From positions 4,601-27,882 of the forward strand of contig DDWE01000051.1 of the NCBI GenBank assembly GCA_002345625.1: a stretch of DNA of 23,282 nt, given 5' to 3'. Below the pieces are notes generated by a model that saw only the letters and a list, made by a program, of their open reading frames with translations, was not told where the DNA came from and searched no databases. This DNA is from Desulfuromonadaceae bacterium UBA2294. GTDB taxonomy: Bacteria > Desulfobacterota > Desulfuromonadia > Desulfuromonadales > UBA2294. Below, piece by piece: positions 1-6,390 of the stretch; position 1 is the first letter of the stretch, and each line of letters starts with the position of its first letter. Position numbers and translations under genes: made by a program.

Positions 1-1445
1 CCGGCTTTCAGGTGCTGCCGGTCTACGGTGGCCAGAACATGCTACAGCAACTGCGTCAGCTGCAACGCGGTGTGCAGGCCGTCGTCGGCACCCCGGGACG
101 CATCCAGGATCATCTGCGACGCGGCACGTTGAAACTCGACCAGCTGCGCTGTGTCGTCCTCGATGAAGCCGACGAAATGCTGCGCATGGGGTTTGTGGAT
201 GATGTCGAAGCGATTCTGCAGCATGCCCCGGCCAAGCGGCAGACAGCACTGTTTTCTGCCACGATCCCCAACGAAGTTCTGCGCATTGCCCGCAAACACC
301 TGAACGATCCGGTCGAGATCCGCATCAAAACGAAAACCTCGACAGTGGCCACGATCCAGCAGCGCTTCTGGCAGGTTAAAGGACTGCACAAGCTCGACGC
401 CTTGACCCGGATTCTCGAAGCGGAAGAGATCGAGGCGATGATTGTTTTTGTCCGCACCAAGACCTCGTCCGTAGAATTGGCCGAGAAGCTCGAGGGCCGT
501 GGATTTTCCAGCGCGCCGCTGAACGGCGACATGACTCAGGCCCTGCGTGAAAAAACGATCGAACGGCTAAAAAACGGTAGCCTTGATATCGTCGTCGCCA
601 CCGACGTCGCCGCCCGCGGCCTCGACGTCAAACGCATCAGCCATGTCGTCAACTACGACATCCCCACCGACACCGAAGCCTACGTCCACCGCATCGGCCG
701 TACCGGCCGTGCCGGTCGCGAAGGAAAAGCCATCCTGTTTGTCGCCCCGCGCGAGCAGCGGATGCTCGCCGCCATCGAGCAAGCGACCCGGCAACCGATT
801 ACCCCGATGAACCTGCCGAGTCGTAAAGATATTACCGATCGCCGCGTCGGCCTGTTCAAGGAGCAGGTTGCCGAGACTCTGGAAGCACAGGACCTGGAGT
901 TTTTTGAAGAGCTGATCGATATCTTCCAGAGTGAATACGATGTCGGCCACCGGCGCATCGCCGCCGCCCTGGCCTGGATGGTGCAGAAAGACCGGCCGTT
1001 ACAACCGACCGGCGATGAACTGCCGGAACCCTCCCCGGACGGTGCCGCCGCCCGTGCCAGCCGCAGTCGGGGTGCGACGCCGGTCGAACTGCAGCGCTAC
1101 CGGATTGCCGTCGGCCGCAGTCATGGGGTCGAGCCGCGGCATATTGTCGGCGCGATCAGCAACGAAGCCCAGATCAACAGCCAGCATATCGGCCAAATCC
1201 GTATTTTTGACGACTACAGCCTGGTCGACCTGCCCGCCGCTATTCCGGATGCAGTGTTCAAACATCTGCAATCAGTCTGGATTTGCGGGCAGAAGATACA
1301 GATCAGTGTCGAAAAAGGCAGCGGGCCTGCGCCAAGTGGGCGACCATTTGCGAAACCGGCCGGGAAGCCGTCTAATGCGAAGTGGGACAAGGGAAAAGAC
1401 CGGGCCCCCGGGCGCGGGAAACCCGGACCGGCGAAAAAGAAGTAA
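1..1445 (+). CDS. deaD: DEAD-box ATP-dependent RNA helicase DeaD/CsdA-like, 5' end cut off by the window
   Basis: RNA helicase that unwinds structured RNA at the cost of ATP; DeaD proteins act in ribosome assembly and mRNA turnover, especially in the cold. The frame is open from base 3, so the gene begins upstream and the Q motif and Walker A motif lie outside the window. In the roughly 480 visible residues one sees motif Ib-like GTPGR, DEAD near residue 54, SAT near 85, the second RecA domain with TDVAARGLD near 200, and the HRIGRTGRAGR motif near 230. A DbpA-type RNA-binding domain follows (about residues 365-436, ending ICGQKIQIS). The tail is short and rich in Gly, Pro and Lys, typical of DeaD. 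The order and sequence match DeaD rather than the shorter RhlE/RhlB. The gene faces a convergent pair of minus-strand genes. Confidence 0.95.
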   Translation, partial: GFQVLPVYGGQNMLQQLRQLQRGVQAVVGTPGRIQDHLRRGTLKLDQLRCVVLDEADEMLRMGFVDDVEAILQHAPAKRQTALFSATIPNEVLRIARKHLNDPVEIRIKTKTSTVATIQQRFWQVKGLHKLDALTRILEAEEIEAMIVFVRTKTSSVELAEKLEGRGFSSAPLNGDMTQALREKTIERLKNGSLDIVVATDVAARGLDVKRISHVVNYDIPTDTEAYVHRIGRTGRAGREGKAILFVAPREQRMLAAIEQATRQPITPMNLPSRKDITDRRVGLFKEQVAETLEAQDLEFFEELIDIFQSEYDVGHRRIAAALAWMVQKDRPLQPTGDELPEPSPDGAAARASRSRGATPVELQRYRIAVGRSHGVEPRHIVGAISNEAQINSQHIGQIRIFDDYSLVDLPAAIPDAVFKHLQSVWICGQKIQISVEKGSGPAPSGRPFAKPAGKPSNAKWDKGKDRAPGRGKPGPAKKK

Positions 1446-1501
1446 CGGAGGGACGAGAGACAGGCCGGGGTGATGAGTCCTGTCGTCACTCAGGCTGGCA
1501 T

Positions 1502-1523
1502 CGCGGATCCCTCCCCCTCCGCG
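1502..1523. terminator. Weak hairpin between the convergent deaD and DUF4124-like genes
   Basis: A 6-bp stem (CGCGGA at 1502-1507 pairing with TCCGCG at 1518-1523) with a C-rich loop sits in the 80-bp convergent gap. A flanking CTGGCA / TGCCAG pair could extend it. No T run follows on either strand, so intrinsic termination is uncertain. Nothing else is seen in this gap. Confidence 0.3.
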
Positions 1524-1525
1524 AC

Positions 1526-2197
1526 TCAAGGCTGCCAGTGAATCACCTGGTGGATGTAATCGACCTCATAAGAGAGGTGTCCGAGGATATCCCTTCCGAG
1601 CAGACCGTCATAATCTCCCCAGGCAGTCTGGGGATCGATGACCAGGGCCGGGACATTATAGGCCTTGAACGGACCAACCGTGACCGTCTTGAACGCAACC
1701 TGACGGGCAGGAACCTTTTCATCACTGGTGCCGAATTCGTGTCCGGGCTCCCCCTCCTCAGGATCGAGGGCGAGCGCGGCCAACCCACGTTGCTGAAAAA
1801 CCGTCTCCGGGATATCGGGCGCCAGCCGCAGAATCAGGTCTGACTGGCTGTTGCCAAAAGCGACCTGAACCGGCACCAGAATCAAATCACCGTAAATCGT
1901 CACCTCGGTTTCGAACGGCTTCTTCCACTGCTCTTCGGCCTGTTTTTGCCGCTCACGAGCCAACTCCTCCTGTTTTGTTTCGCGCTCCTGACGCAGGCGT
2001 TCAGCCTGCGCAGCTTTTTCCTCATCGGTCGGCTCATCTATACTTTCGAGGCTTTTGGCTTTTTTCAAATAGCGTGCAGGAATCTTGCTCTCATCATCGA
2101 CAAAAACCAGACGGCCATGTTCATCCACATATTTACTGATCCCGACGGAGGCAACCGGCAGCAATAACATAAGACAAGCTATTACAAAACCGCGCAT
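1526..2197 (-). CDS. Exported DUF4124-like protein with degenerate retropepsin-like aspartyl protease domain
   Basis: A 223-residue protein with an N-terminal signal peptide or anchor (hydrophobic stretch about residues 3-19). The segment SKYVDEHGRLVFVDDESKIP matches the DUF4124 pattern. A charged coiled-coil linker rich in E/K/R/Q follows (about 55-95), then a C-terminal domain (about 97-223) that looks like a periplasmic clan-AA (retropepsin-like) protease. The family hallmark near the end, DGLLGRDILGHLSYEVD, is clear. At the place where the catalytic D-T/S-G triad should be, the sequence is LILRLAPDIPET, so the catalytic Asp appears lost. I chose ATG at 2197 because AAGGG lies 8 nt upstream. 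A GTG at 2206 would overlap the upstream stop but sits on the Shine-Dalgarno itself. It is translationally coupled to the HEAT gene. Function unknown; probably non-catalytic binding. Confidence 0.75.
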   Translation of the reverse strand: MRGFVIACLMLLLPVASVGISKYVDEHGRLVFVDDESKIPARYLKKAKSLESIDEPTDEEKAAQAERLRQERETKQEELARERQKQAEEQWKKPFETEVTIYGDLILVPVQVAFGNSQSDLILRLAPDIPETVFQQRGLAALALDPEEGEPGHEFGTSDEKVPARQVAFKTVTVGPFKAYNVPALVIDPQTAWGDYDGLLGRDILGHLSYEVDYIHQVIHWQP

Positions 2198-2202
2198 CAG
2201 GA

Positions 2203-2580
2203 TCACCCTTTTCCGGCAATTTGAGCCAGGCTCCGCTCAGCATTGCGACGCACCGGTTCAGAAACATCATTGAGGGCCTGACGCAAGGCCGTCTCGGCCT
2301 CCTGCACCCGCAGCATCCCCAAGGCCTTGGCCGCGCTTTTGCGCACCCACTGATCGTCATCAGTCAGCAGACCGATTAACGGTGCAGCCGCTCCGGAAAA
2401 ACCGATTTCAGCCAATGCAAAAGCGGCATTGGCACGCACCGTCGGATTTTTATCAGTCAGTGCATTCTGCAGGGCAGCAGCAGCGCGGACATCACCAGCC
2501 TGACCGAGAGCGCTCGCGGCCCGAGCCCGGGCAAGCCCGTTGCCATTTTGCAAATTGGTTATCTGATCTTCAATCAACAT
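2203..2580 (-). CDS. Small HEAT-repeat protein (PBS lyase HEAT-like)
   Basis: A 125-residue protein built almost wholly of HEAT-like helical repeats. Successive units of about 31 residues carry the A-x-x-A-L-G/A pattern (RARAASALGQAG, VRANAAFALAEIG, VRKSAAKALGML, VRRNAERSLAQIA). Such proteins are scaffolds for protein-protein contact. No signal peptide is seen, so it is probably cytoplasmic. It starts with ATG directly after a G-rich GGGGGGTGA, an abutting Shine-Dalgarno-like sequence. Its stop lies only 5 bp before the ATG of the exported DUF4124-like protein, so the two form an operon. The partner and role cannot be told from sequence. Confidence 0.8.
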   Translation of the reverse strand: MLIEDQITNLQNGNGLARARAASALGQAGDVRAAAALQNALTDKNPTVRANAAFALAEIGFSGAAAPLIGLLTDDDQWVRKSAAKALGMLRVQEAETALRQALNDVSEPVRRNAERSLAQIAGKG

Positions 2581-2618
2581 TCACCCCCCATGACTTTGTT
2601 GACAGTACTGTTTCGCCA

Positions 2619-2648
2619 ATACTATCCGATTCACACCTCAAGATTCAA
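2619..2648 (-). promoter_or_regulatory. Candidate sigma70 promoter for the HEAT / DUF4124-like operon
   Basis: On the minus strand TTGAAT (2648-2643) is separated by 18 nt from TAGTAT (2624-2619), about 40 bp upstream of the HEAT start. A 10-bp palindrome ACAGTACTGT (2602-2611) covers the expected start of transcription and could be an operator. Each hexamer matches consensus at 4 of 6 positions. Confidence 0.35.
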
Positions 2649-2732
2649 GCCCGTCGTCAATTTGAACACCCGTCGAGAAAGTGCACTGCCGGGGCACACG
2701 AAGTGGCCTTCAATAAATAGACTCTGCAGACC

Positions 2733-2771
2733 AAAAAGAAGACCCCAGGTATCAATACCTGGGGCCTTCTT
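2733..2771 (-). terminator. Strong intrinsic terminator of the two-domain lipoprotein gene
   Basis: A perfect 9-10 bp stem (CCCCAGGTAT at 2743-2752 with ATACCTGGGG at 2755-2764) is extended by an AAGAAG/CTTCTT pairing. On the minus strand it runs into TTCTTTTT. It lies about 55 bp past the stop of the lipoprotein gene at 2819. The rest of the 2581-2818 gap holds the promoter listed above and nothing else I can support. Confidence 0.8.
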
Positions 2772-2818
2772 CCTAATAATAACGCAGCCGTCTCCTCATG
2801 AAAAGGAGAGCCCTGCAC

Positions 2819-3571
2819 TTACTCGACAGTCACAGTCCCTTTTTCAACAATGACATCGTACTTGTAGCCGAAACCGAAGTCCTTGTTGGCAACCAGAGTC
2901 CCTTTGACAAGAACGGTATCGCCGACGTTCACCACGGAATCGGTGGTCACGGTCAGGTCGTTCGTCCCTTCGCCACCGGTACCATCTTGAACATGCACCC
3001 AATTGGTATTCATGATCTGCTGGCTGAACTTGACCACCTTGCCCCGCACGACAATCTCCTTGCCGGCCAGTTTATCCTTATTGGTAAAGATCTCGGCAAC
3101 CGTCTGGCCGTCTTTGGCTTTTTTCACTCCGGACAGATCGACCTCACCTGCAGTCACCGTCGGGCGGGTGTGATCCGCCGGAGCGGCAGCGACGTCGGTT
3201 GCAGCACCAGGGGCAACGATCGATTCAACAAAATAGATCTGGTCGAAAGTGCGGTCAAGCGACTTGCTGGTGTGGTTCTGCATCAGCATCCCTTCGGGGA
3301 CGATCACTGCATCGCCGACGTTGACAACAAACTCCGGAGCAGCGGCCCAGAGTTTTTCGGTGCCGGTGTCGACCTGTACATACGTATAACCGCCCGAATT
3401 CATCGTCTCGATAACGTTACCGGTCTTGCCCTGTGCCGCCGGTGCAGTCGGGGCCGCCGGGGCAGCCTGCGAAGCAGGGGTCTGGTCAGCCGGTTTCGGG
3501 GTTTCATCTTTACAGCCGGCCAGAGCAATCGCCAAAAAGCCGGTAAAAAGCAGGCAAACAATCTTTTTCAC
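2819..3571 (-). CDS. Lipoprotein with two related OB/NrfJ-like beta domains
   Basis: A 250-residue envelope lipoprotein. The N terminus MKKIVCLLFTGFLAIALAGC has a lipobox with the lipidated Cys at 20. An Ala/Pro linker (about 22-48) follows. Domain 1 (about 50-118) contains GYTYVQVDTG, EKLW and VVNVGDAVIVPEGM; domain 2 (about 155-250) contains NWVHVQDGTG, DLTVTT and VVNVGDTVLVKGTL. The two share the pattern aromatic-V-x-V-D/Q-x-G followed by V-x-V-G-D-x-V, suggesting a duplicated OB-like fold. Such domains are seen in NrfJ-like proteins of dissimilatory bacteria; assignment is by recall. I chose GTG at 3571 because GGAGG lies 5 nt upstream; the in-frame ATG at 3583 contains that site. Single transcription unit ending in a strong terminator. 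Function unknown. Confidence 0.75.
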   Translation of the reverse strand: MKKIVCLLFTGFLAIALAGCKDETPKPADQTPASQAAPAAPTAPAAQGKTGNVIETMNSGGYTYVQVDTGTEKLWAAAPEFVVNVGDAVIVPEGMLMQNHTSKSLDRTFDQIYFVESIVAPGAATDVAAAPADHTRPTVTAGEVDLSGVKKAKDGQTVAEIFTNKDKLAGKEIVVRGKVVKFSQQIMNTNWVHVQDGTGGEGTNDLTVTTDSVVNVGDTVLVKGTLVANKDFGFGYKYDVIVEKGTVTVE

Positions 3572-3901
3572 AGTTTCCTCCATCTCGCGGTGTAGGGTCT
3601 CTCAAGGCTCATTGGGCCCGGGAGTCGGCAGAATCGCCATTGGGTGCGCAATCTAACACAGCTCATTACCGGGCGACAAGGGGCATTTGCACAGTTTGTT
3701 GTTGATCATTCCCGCCCGATAAAAAACGACTGTATTAAAAATATGATAAATAGCTGTTTACCCGCCTCGGTCAATCTGCTAATATCCGGCCATAAAATTT
3801 TGCTCCACTTGTCGGCCGCCAAATGAGTTCGGGCATATCTGTAAGTCCATTTCCTCATTTCCGGCCTAATTCCCACCATTTTTTTAGGAGGAGTACAGAA
3901 G
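3572..3901. other. Divergent AT-rich intergenic region (330 bp)
   Basis: This separates the minus-strand lipoprotein gene from the plus-strand TRL-like lipoprotein gene. The core 3720-3800 is AT-rich and holds the plus-strand promoter listed separately. On the minus strand TTGACC (3774-3769) is a possible -35, with TATCAT (3748-3743) as a poorly spaced -10. A 60-codon frame at 3644-3826 has no ribosome site and no recognisable product, so I do not call it a gene. Confidence 0.5.
3757..3785 (+). promoter_or_regulatory. Candidate sigma70 promoter for the TRL-like lipoprotein
   Basis: TTTACC (3757-3762), a 17-nt spacer and TAATAT (3780-3785) lie about 115 bp upstream of the ATG. Each hexamer matches 4 of 6 consensus positions with ideal spacing. 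Confidence 0.35.
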
Positions 3902-4207
3902 ATGAAGAAGCTTGTTACCGGTCTTTTGGTTGCCCTTTTGGCAACGCTGGTTCTGTCTGGCTGCATTCGCCAGGTTTCGCCGCAGGTCAACACGTCTGAA
4001 CTGGCTGATGTCGATTTTTCCAAGTCGACCAGCTGGAAGGAAGGCAAAGCCTGCCAGATGCGTGTTCTGCTTTTCCCCCCCTTCGGCCTCGCCAGTGTCA
4101 AATTGGCAGCTGAGTCGGCCAAGCTCAAGAAAGTCAAACTGGTCGATTACAACTTTGAAGACTACATTGTCATCCAGCGTGCCTGCGTTCTCGCCTACGG
4201 CGAATAA
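3902..4207 (+). CDS. Small TRL-like lipoprotein
   Basis: A 101-residue lipoprotein. Its signal sequence MKKLVTGLLVALLATLVLSGC ends in a good lipobox with Cys 21. The mature part (about 80 residues) has the outline of the TRL-like family of small lipoproteins: a tryptophan-bearing start (SWKEGKACQ), a segment like LFPPFGLASVKLAAESAK, a K-x-V-D-Y motif and the ending VLAYGE. Family assignment is from memory and moderate. Start ATG is preceded by TAGGAGGAG at 8-nt spacing, an excellent ribosome site. A palindrome and a strong terminator follow, so it is transcribed alone although it precedes the caspase-like lipoprotein gene by only 111 bp. Function unknown. Confidence 0.75.
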   Translation: MKKLVTGLLVALLATLVLSGCIRQVSPQVNTSELADVDFSKSTSWKEGKACQMRVLLFPPFGLASVKLAAESAKLKKVKLVDYNFEDYIVIQRACVLAYGE

Positions 4208-4212
4208 TTTTT

Positions 4213-4228
4213 CGTTGCAATTGCAACG
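4213..4228. promoter_or_regulatory. 16-bp perfect palindrome, possible operator
   Basis: CGTTGCAATTGCAACG reads identically on both strands and lies just after the stop of the TRL-like gene, before its terminator. It may bind a dimeric regulator of the following caspase-like gene or form a small RNA hairpin. Confidence 0.4.
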
Positions 4229-4240
4229 TTAAGCATGTCA

Positions 4241-4281
4241 ACGCAGGGCAGGTCCTCAGGATTTTGCCCTGCGTTTTTTTT
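4241..4281 (+). terminator. Intrinsic terminator of the TRL-like lipoprotein gene
   Basis: A perfect 10-bp stem (ACGCAGGGCA at 4241-4250 with TGCCCTGCGT at 4265-4274) has an inner TCC/GGA pairing in its loop and is followed by a run of eight T. It lies between the small lipoprotein and the caspase-like gene. Confidence 0.9.
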
Positions 4282-4318
4282 AAAGGTCGTATGCCCGCTT
4301 AACTTTCTTGGGGGAACC

Positions 4319-5302
4319 ATGAAAAGACATATCCTAACCTTTTCCGTACTACTGCTTGCCGCCTTTCTGATGTCCGGATGCGCTCTGGTTGAAAGCATCG
4401 GCAACGATCTTGGCAACTACGGCAAGATGATGGGCACTCAGGCCGGCATCATCGAGCAACCCGACGGTACCACCCGGACCCTCACTGCCATCTCCGACAT
4501 CGACAGCAATATCCCGAGCGGCAAGAAGGCCAGCCCGAACGACATCGCCGTCGTCATTGGCAACAAAAACTACTCGCAGGGGGTCCCAGCGGTCGACTTC
4601 GCTCACCGCGATGCTGAATACGTGCGTGAATACCTGATCACGACCCTGGGCTACGACCCGGATAACATCCTGTTTGAAGAAGACGCAACCCTGTCTACCT
4701 TCAACAAGCTTTTTGGCACCCTCGAGAACCCGCGCGGCAAACTGGCAGACTATGTCGACCCGAACGGCAGCTCCAACGTCTTTGTCTATTATGTCGGTCA
4801 CGGTGCTCCCGATCTGGAAAGCCACGAAGCGTATCTGGTCCCGTCCGACGCAGATCCTCGCTATTTAAAATCGGGTGGCTACAAGCTCGACACTCTCTAT
4901 GGCAACCTGTCCAAGGTCACGGCCAAAGAGACGGTTGTTGTTCTTGATGCCTGTTTCTCAGGCAACTCCGGCGGTGGCGAACTCTACAAAGGGGTCAGCG
5001 CCATCAGCCTCAAACTCAAGGCGCCAACACGCGCCCCTAAAAAGCTGACGGTCTTCTCCAGCTCCAGTTCCGACCAGGTCTCCAACTGGTACAACGAACA
5101 AGAGCATTCGCTGTTCACCTACTATTTCCTCAAAGGACTCGGGGGGGAGGCCGACAGCAACAAAGACCGCACCCTGACGGCCGGCGAGATGAGCAATTAT
5201 CTGTCCGCAAAGGTTCCGAAAATGTCGAGGCGACTGGCGGGCACCAACCAGACGCCGACGATCTCCGGTGATCAATCGGTGGTCCTGACCCGTTTCGAAT
5301 AA
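4319..5302 (+). CDS. Caspase-family (peptidase C14/metacaspase-like) lipoprotein
   Basis: A 327-residue predicted lipoprotein with a caspase-like cysteine peptidase domain. The signal peptide ends at LMSGC (Cys 21). The caspase fold starts at about 75 with DIAVVIGNKNYS, followed by the RDAEYVREYL helix. The catalytic His is His161 in YYVGHGAP and the catalytic Cys is Cys212 in VVLDACFSG, so both dyad residues are intact. Near the C terminus DSNKDRTLTAGE (279-290) fits an EF-hand calcium loop, and QTPTISGD is a segment common in bacterial caspases. The start is ATG 4319, which gives a normal lipoprotein signal; an in-frame ATG at 4235 would translate through the upstream terminator. Flanked by terminators on both sides, so monocistronic. 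Substrate unknown; sorting to the inner or outer membrane is undetermined. Confidence 0.9.
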   Translation: MKRHILTFSVLLLAAFLMSGCALVESIGNDLGNYGKMMGTQAGIIEQPDGTTRTLTAISDIDSNIPSGKKASPNDIAVVIGNKNYSQGVPAVDFAHRDAEYVREYLITTLGYDPDNILFEEDATLSTFNKLFGTLENPRGKLADYVDPNGSSNVFVYYVGHGAPDLESHEAYLVPSDADPRYLKSGGYKLDTLYGNLSKVTAKETVVVLDACFSGNSGGGELYKGVSAISLKLKAPTRAPKKLTVFSSSSSDQVSNWYNEQEHSLFTYYFLKGLGGEADSNKDRTLTAGEMSNYLSAKVPKMSRRLAGTNQTPTISGDQSVVLTRFE

Positions 5303-5326
5303 CACCAGCGGAGCATCTGTTGCATC

Positions 5327-5366
5327 AATAAGAGCTGGGGCCCATGAGCCCCAGCTCTTATTGTTT
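5327..5366. terminator. Strong bidirectional-looking terminator after the caspase-like gene
   Basis: A perfect 14-bp stem (AATAAGAGCTGGGG at 5327-5340 with CCCCAGCTCTTATT at 5349-5362) encloses an 8-nt loop. The AT-rich foot of the stem supplies the U-rich end, followed by GTTTC. It begins 25 bp past the stop codon at 5302. Confidence 0.9.
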
Positions 5367-5398
5367 CACTCACGAACCGTAGAATCCGGACACGACAG

Positions 5399-5427
5399 TT
5401 GAAGCCGGCGCCATTTTACGTTACAGT
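5399..5427 (+). promoter_or_regulatory. Candidate sigma70 promoter for the FecR-domain gene
   Basis: TTGAAG (5399-5404), a 17-nt spacer and TACAGT (5422-5427) lie 60 bp upstream of the GTG start and just after the previous terminator, which supports independent transcription. Confidence 0.4.
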
Positions 5428-5486
5428 TGCCGGGCGATGAGTCCTACACCGGCCCTGGCCTGCACCGAATCAAGCGGGAGGTATTT

Positions 5487-6215
5487 GTGAAACACGTTAC
5501 GATATGGGTACTGTTTGCAGCTCTGACAATTGCCGTCCCGGCGCTGGCATCCGATCCGGCCGGAAACATCATCCAATGCCAAGGGACGGTCATGGTTTTT
5601 CGGAACGGCGCTGTACAAGGAGAGCGTGCCAGCAACGGTATGGCCCTATACATCGGCGATCAGGCACGCAGCCTGACCGAATCAGAGGCCCGGGTTCATC
5701 TGGTCGATGGCAGTCGGATATTGCTCAGCGAAAAGAGCACCCTGGTCCTGGAAGGATTCGACACGATTGGCGTCGAAAATGGACGGGTGCTGTTCGACAT
5801 CAAAAAGCGTGGCGCCCTGCAGGGGATGCGGGTCAAGACCGCGACAGCCCTGATCGGAGTCAAGGGTACCCGCTTTGCGGTCGATCGTGACAGCAAAGAT
5901 GTTGCGATCCATCTGGAACGCGGGCGCCTGCAGGTTGATGCTGTTGGTGAAGTATTTCGCCGCCAAAAGCAGGGTTTGAAGGAAGAGTACGAAGCAACAC
6001 TTGAGGAGATGCGCGGCACATACGAAAAAAACCGCGCACAGCTGCAGGCCCAGTTTGACGAAGGAAAAAAACAGTTAGCCGAAGGTGATTTTGAAGCGTT
6101 CCAGAGCTTTGACATGGAGGCCGGTCAATCGTTCCTGATTTCCGACCGATTGGTTAAACCGATCGCACTGCCCGAAGACCTGGCGGAGCAGCTAAAAAAG
6201 ATGGACGACTTCTAA
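5487..6215 (+). CDS. Periplasmic FecR-domain protein with a coiled-coil insertion
   Basis: A 242-residue exported protein. The signal peptide ends about ALA-SDP (residue 22). The FecR domain (about 54-155) shows the family signatures: SEARVHLVDGSRILL, VENGRVLFDI and TALIGVKGTRFAV. Between the last strands a charged helical segment (about 158-200, QKQGLKEEYEATLEEMRGTY and onward) predicts a coiled coil; the fold then seems to resume with MEAGQSFLIS. It lacks the N-terminal cytoplasmic domain and central TM of classical FecR anti-sigma regulators, so it is not a TonB-linked FecR; it resembles free periplasmic FecR domains thought to bind ligands or partners. GTG 5487 is chosen because GGGAGG lies 5 nt upstream and the signal peptide starts there. 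It converges on the CHASE2 cyclase gene. Confidence 0.85.
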   Translation: MKHVTIWVLFAALTIAVPALASDPAGNIIQCQGTVMVFRNGAVQGERASNGMALYIGDQARSLTESEARVHLVDGSRILLSEKSTLVLEGFDTIGVENGRVLFDIKKRGALQGMRVKTATALIGVKGTRFAVDRDSKDVAIHLERGRLQVDAVGEVFRRQKQGLKEEYEATLEEMRGTYEKNRAQLQAQFDEGKKQLAEGDFEAFQSFDMEAGQSFLISDRLVKPIALPEDLAEQLKKMDDF

Positions 6216-6238
6216 ACCGCTGGATGCAGCTCAGACAT

Positions 6239-6273
6239 AAAAACGCCGTAGCGGCCAGCCGCTGCGGCGTTTT
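6239..6273 (+). terminator. Intrinsic terminator of the FecR-domain gene
   Basis: A long near-perfect stem has outer arms AAAACGCCG and CGGCGTTTT and inner arms AGCGG/CCGCT around a CCAG loop, ending in TTTTCCTTTT. It starts 24 bp after the stop at 6215. Confidence 0.85.
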
Positions 6274-6284
6274 CCTTTTGCGGC

Positions 6285-6311
6285 AAGGATTGTTTAGACC
6301 CTACAATCCTT
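6285..6311. other. Perfect 9-bp hairpin in the convergent gap
   Basis: AAGGATTGT (6285-6293) pairs with ACAATCCTT (6303-6311) around a 9-nt loop. No T run follows on either strand. It lies 80 bp past the 3' end of the cyclase gene on the minus strand, where it might end or stabilise that transcript. Confidence 0.4.
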
Positions 6312-6390
6312 ACCTCTCAAAGACCCTCGTTAAGCCCCCGCTCAAATGCAATGTCGTCATCAGCAGATCATGCGCCCTTAACCACACCCT

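Noticed and set aside
2798..3595. 265-codon plus-strand frame opposite the two-domain lipoprotein
   Set aside because: The minus strand has a GGAGG-GTG start, a lipobox and a terminator; the plus frame has none of these and runs from inside the terminator region.
3644..3826. 60-codon frame in the divergent intergenic region
   Set aside because: No Shine-Dalgarno, covers the predicted promoter, and no signal or motif.
5487..6215. FecR-type anti-sigma regulator of a TonB iron system
   Set aside because: The protein begins with a cleavable signal peptide, lacks the cytoplasmic anti-sigma part, and no ECF sigma factor or TonB receptor gene is nearby.
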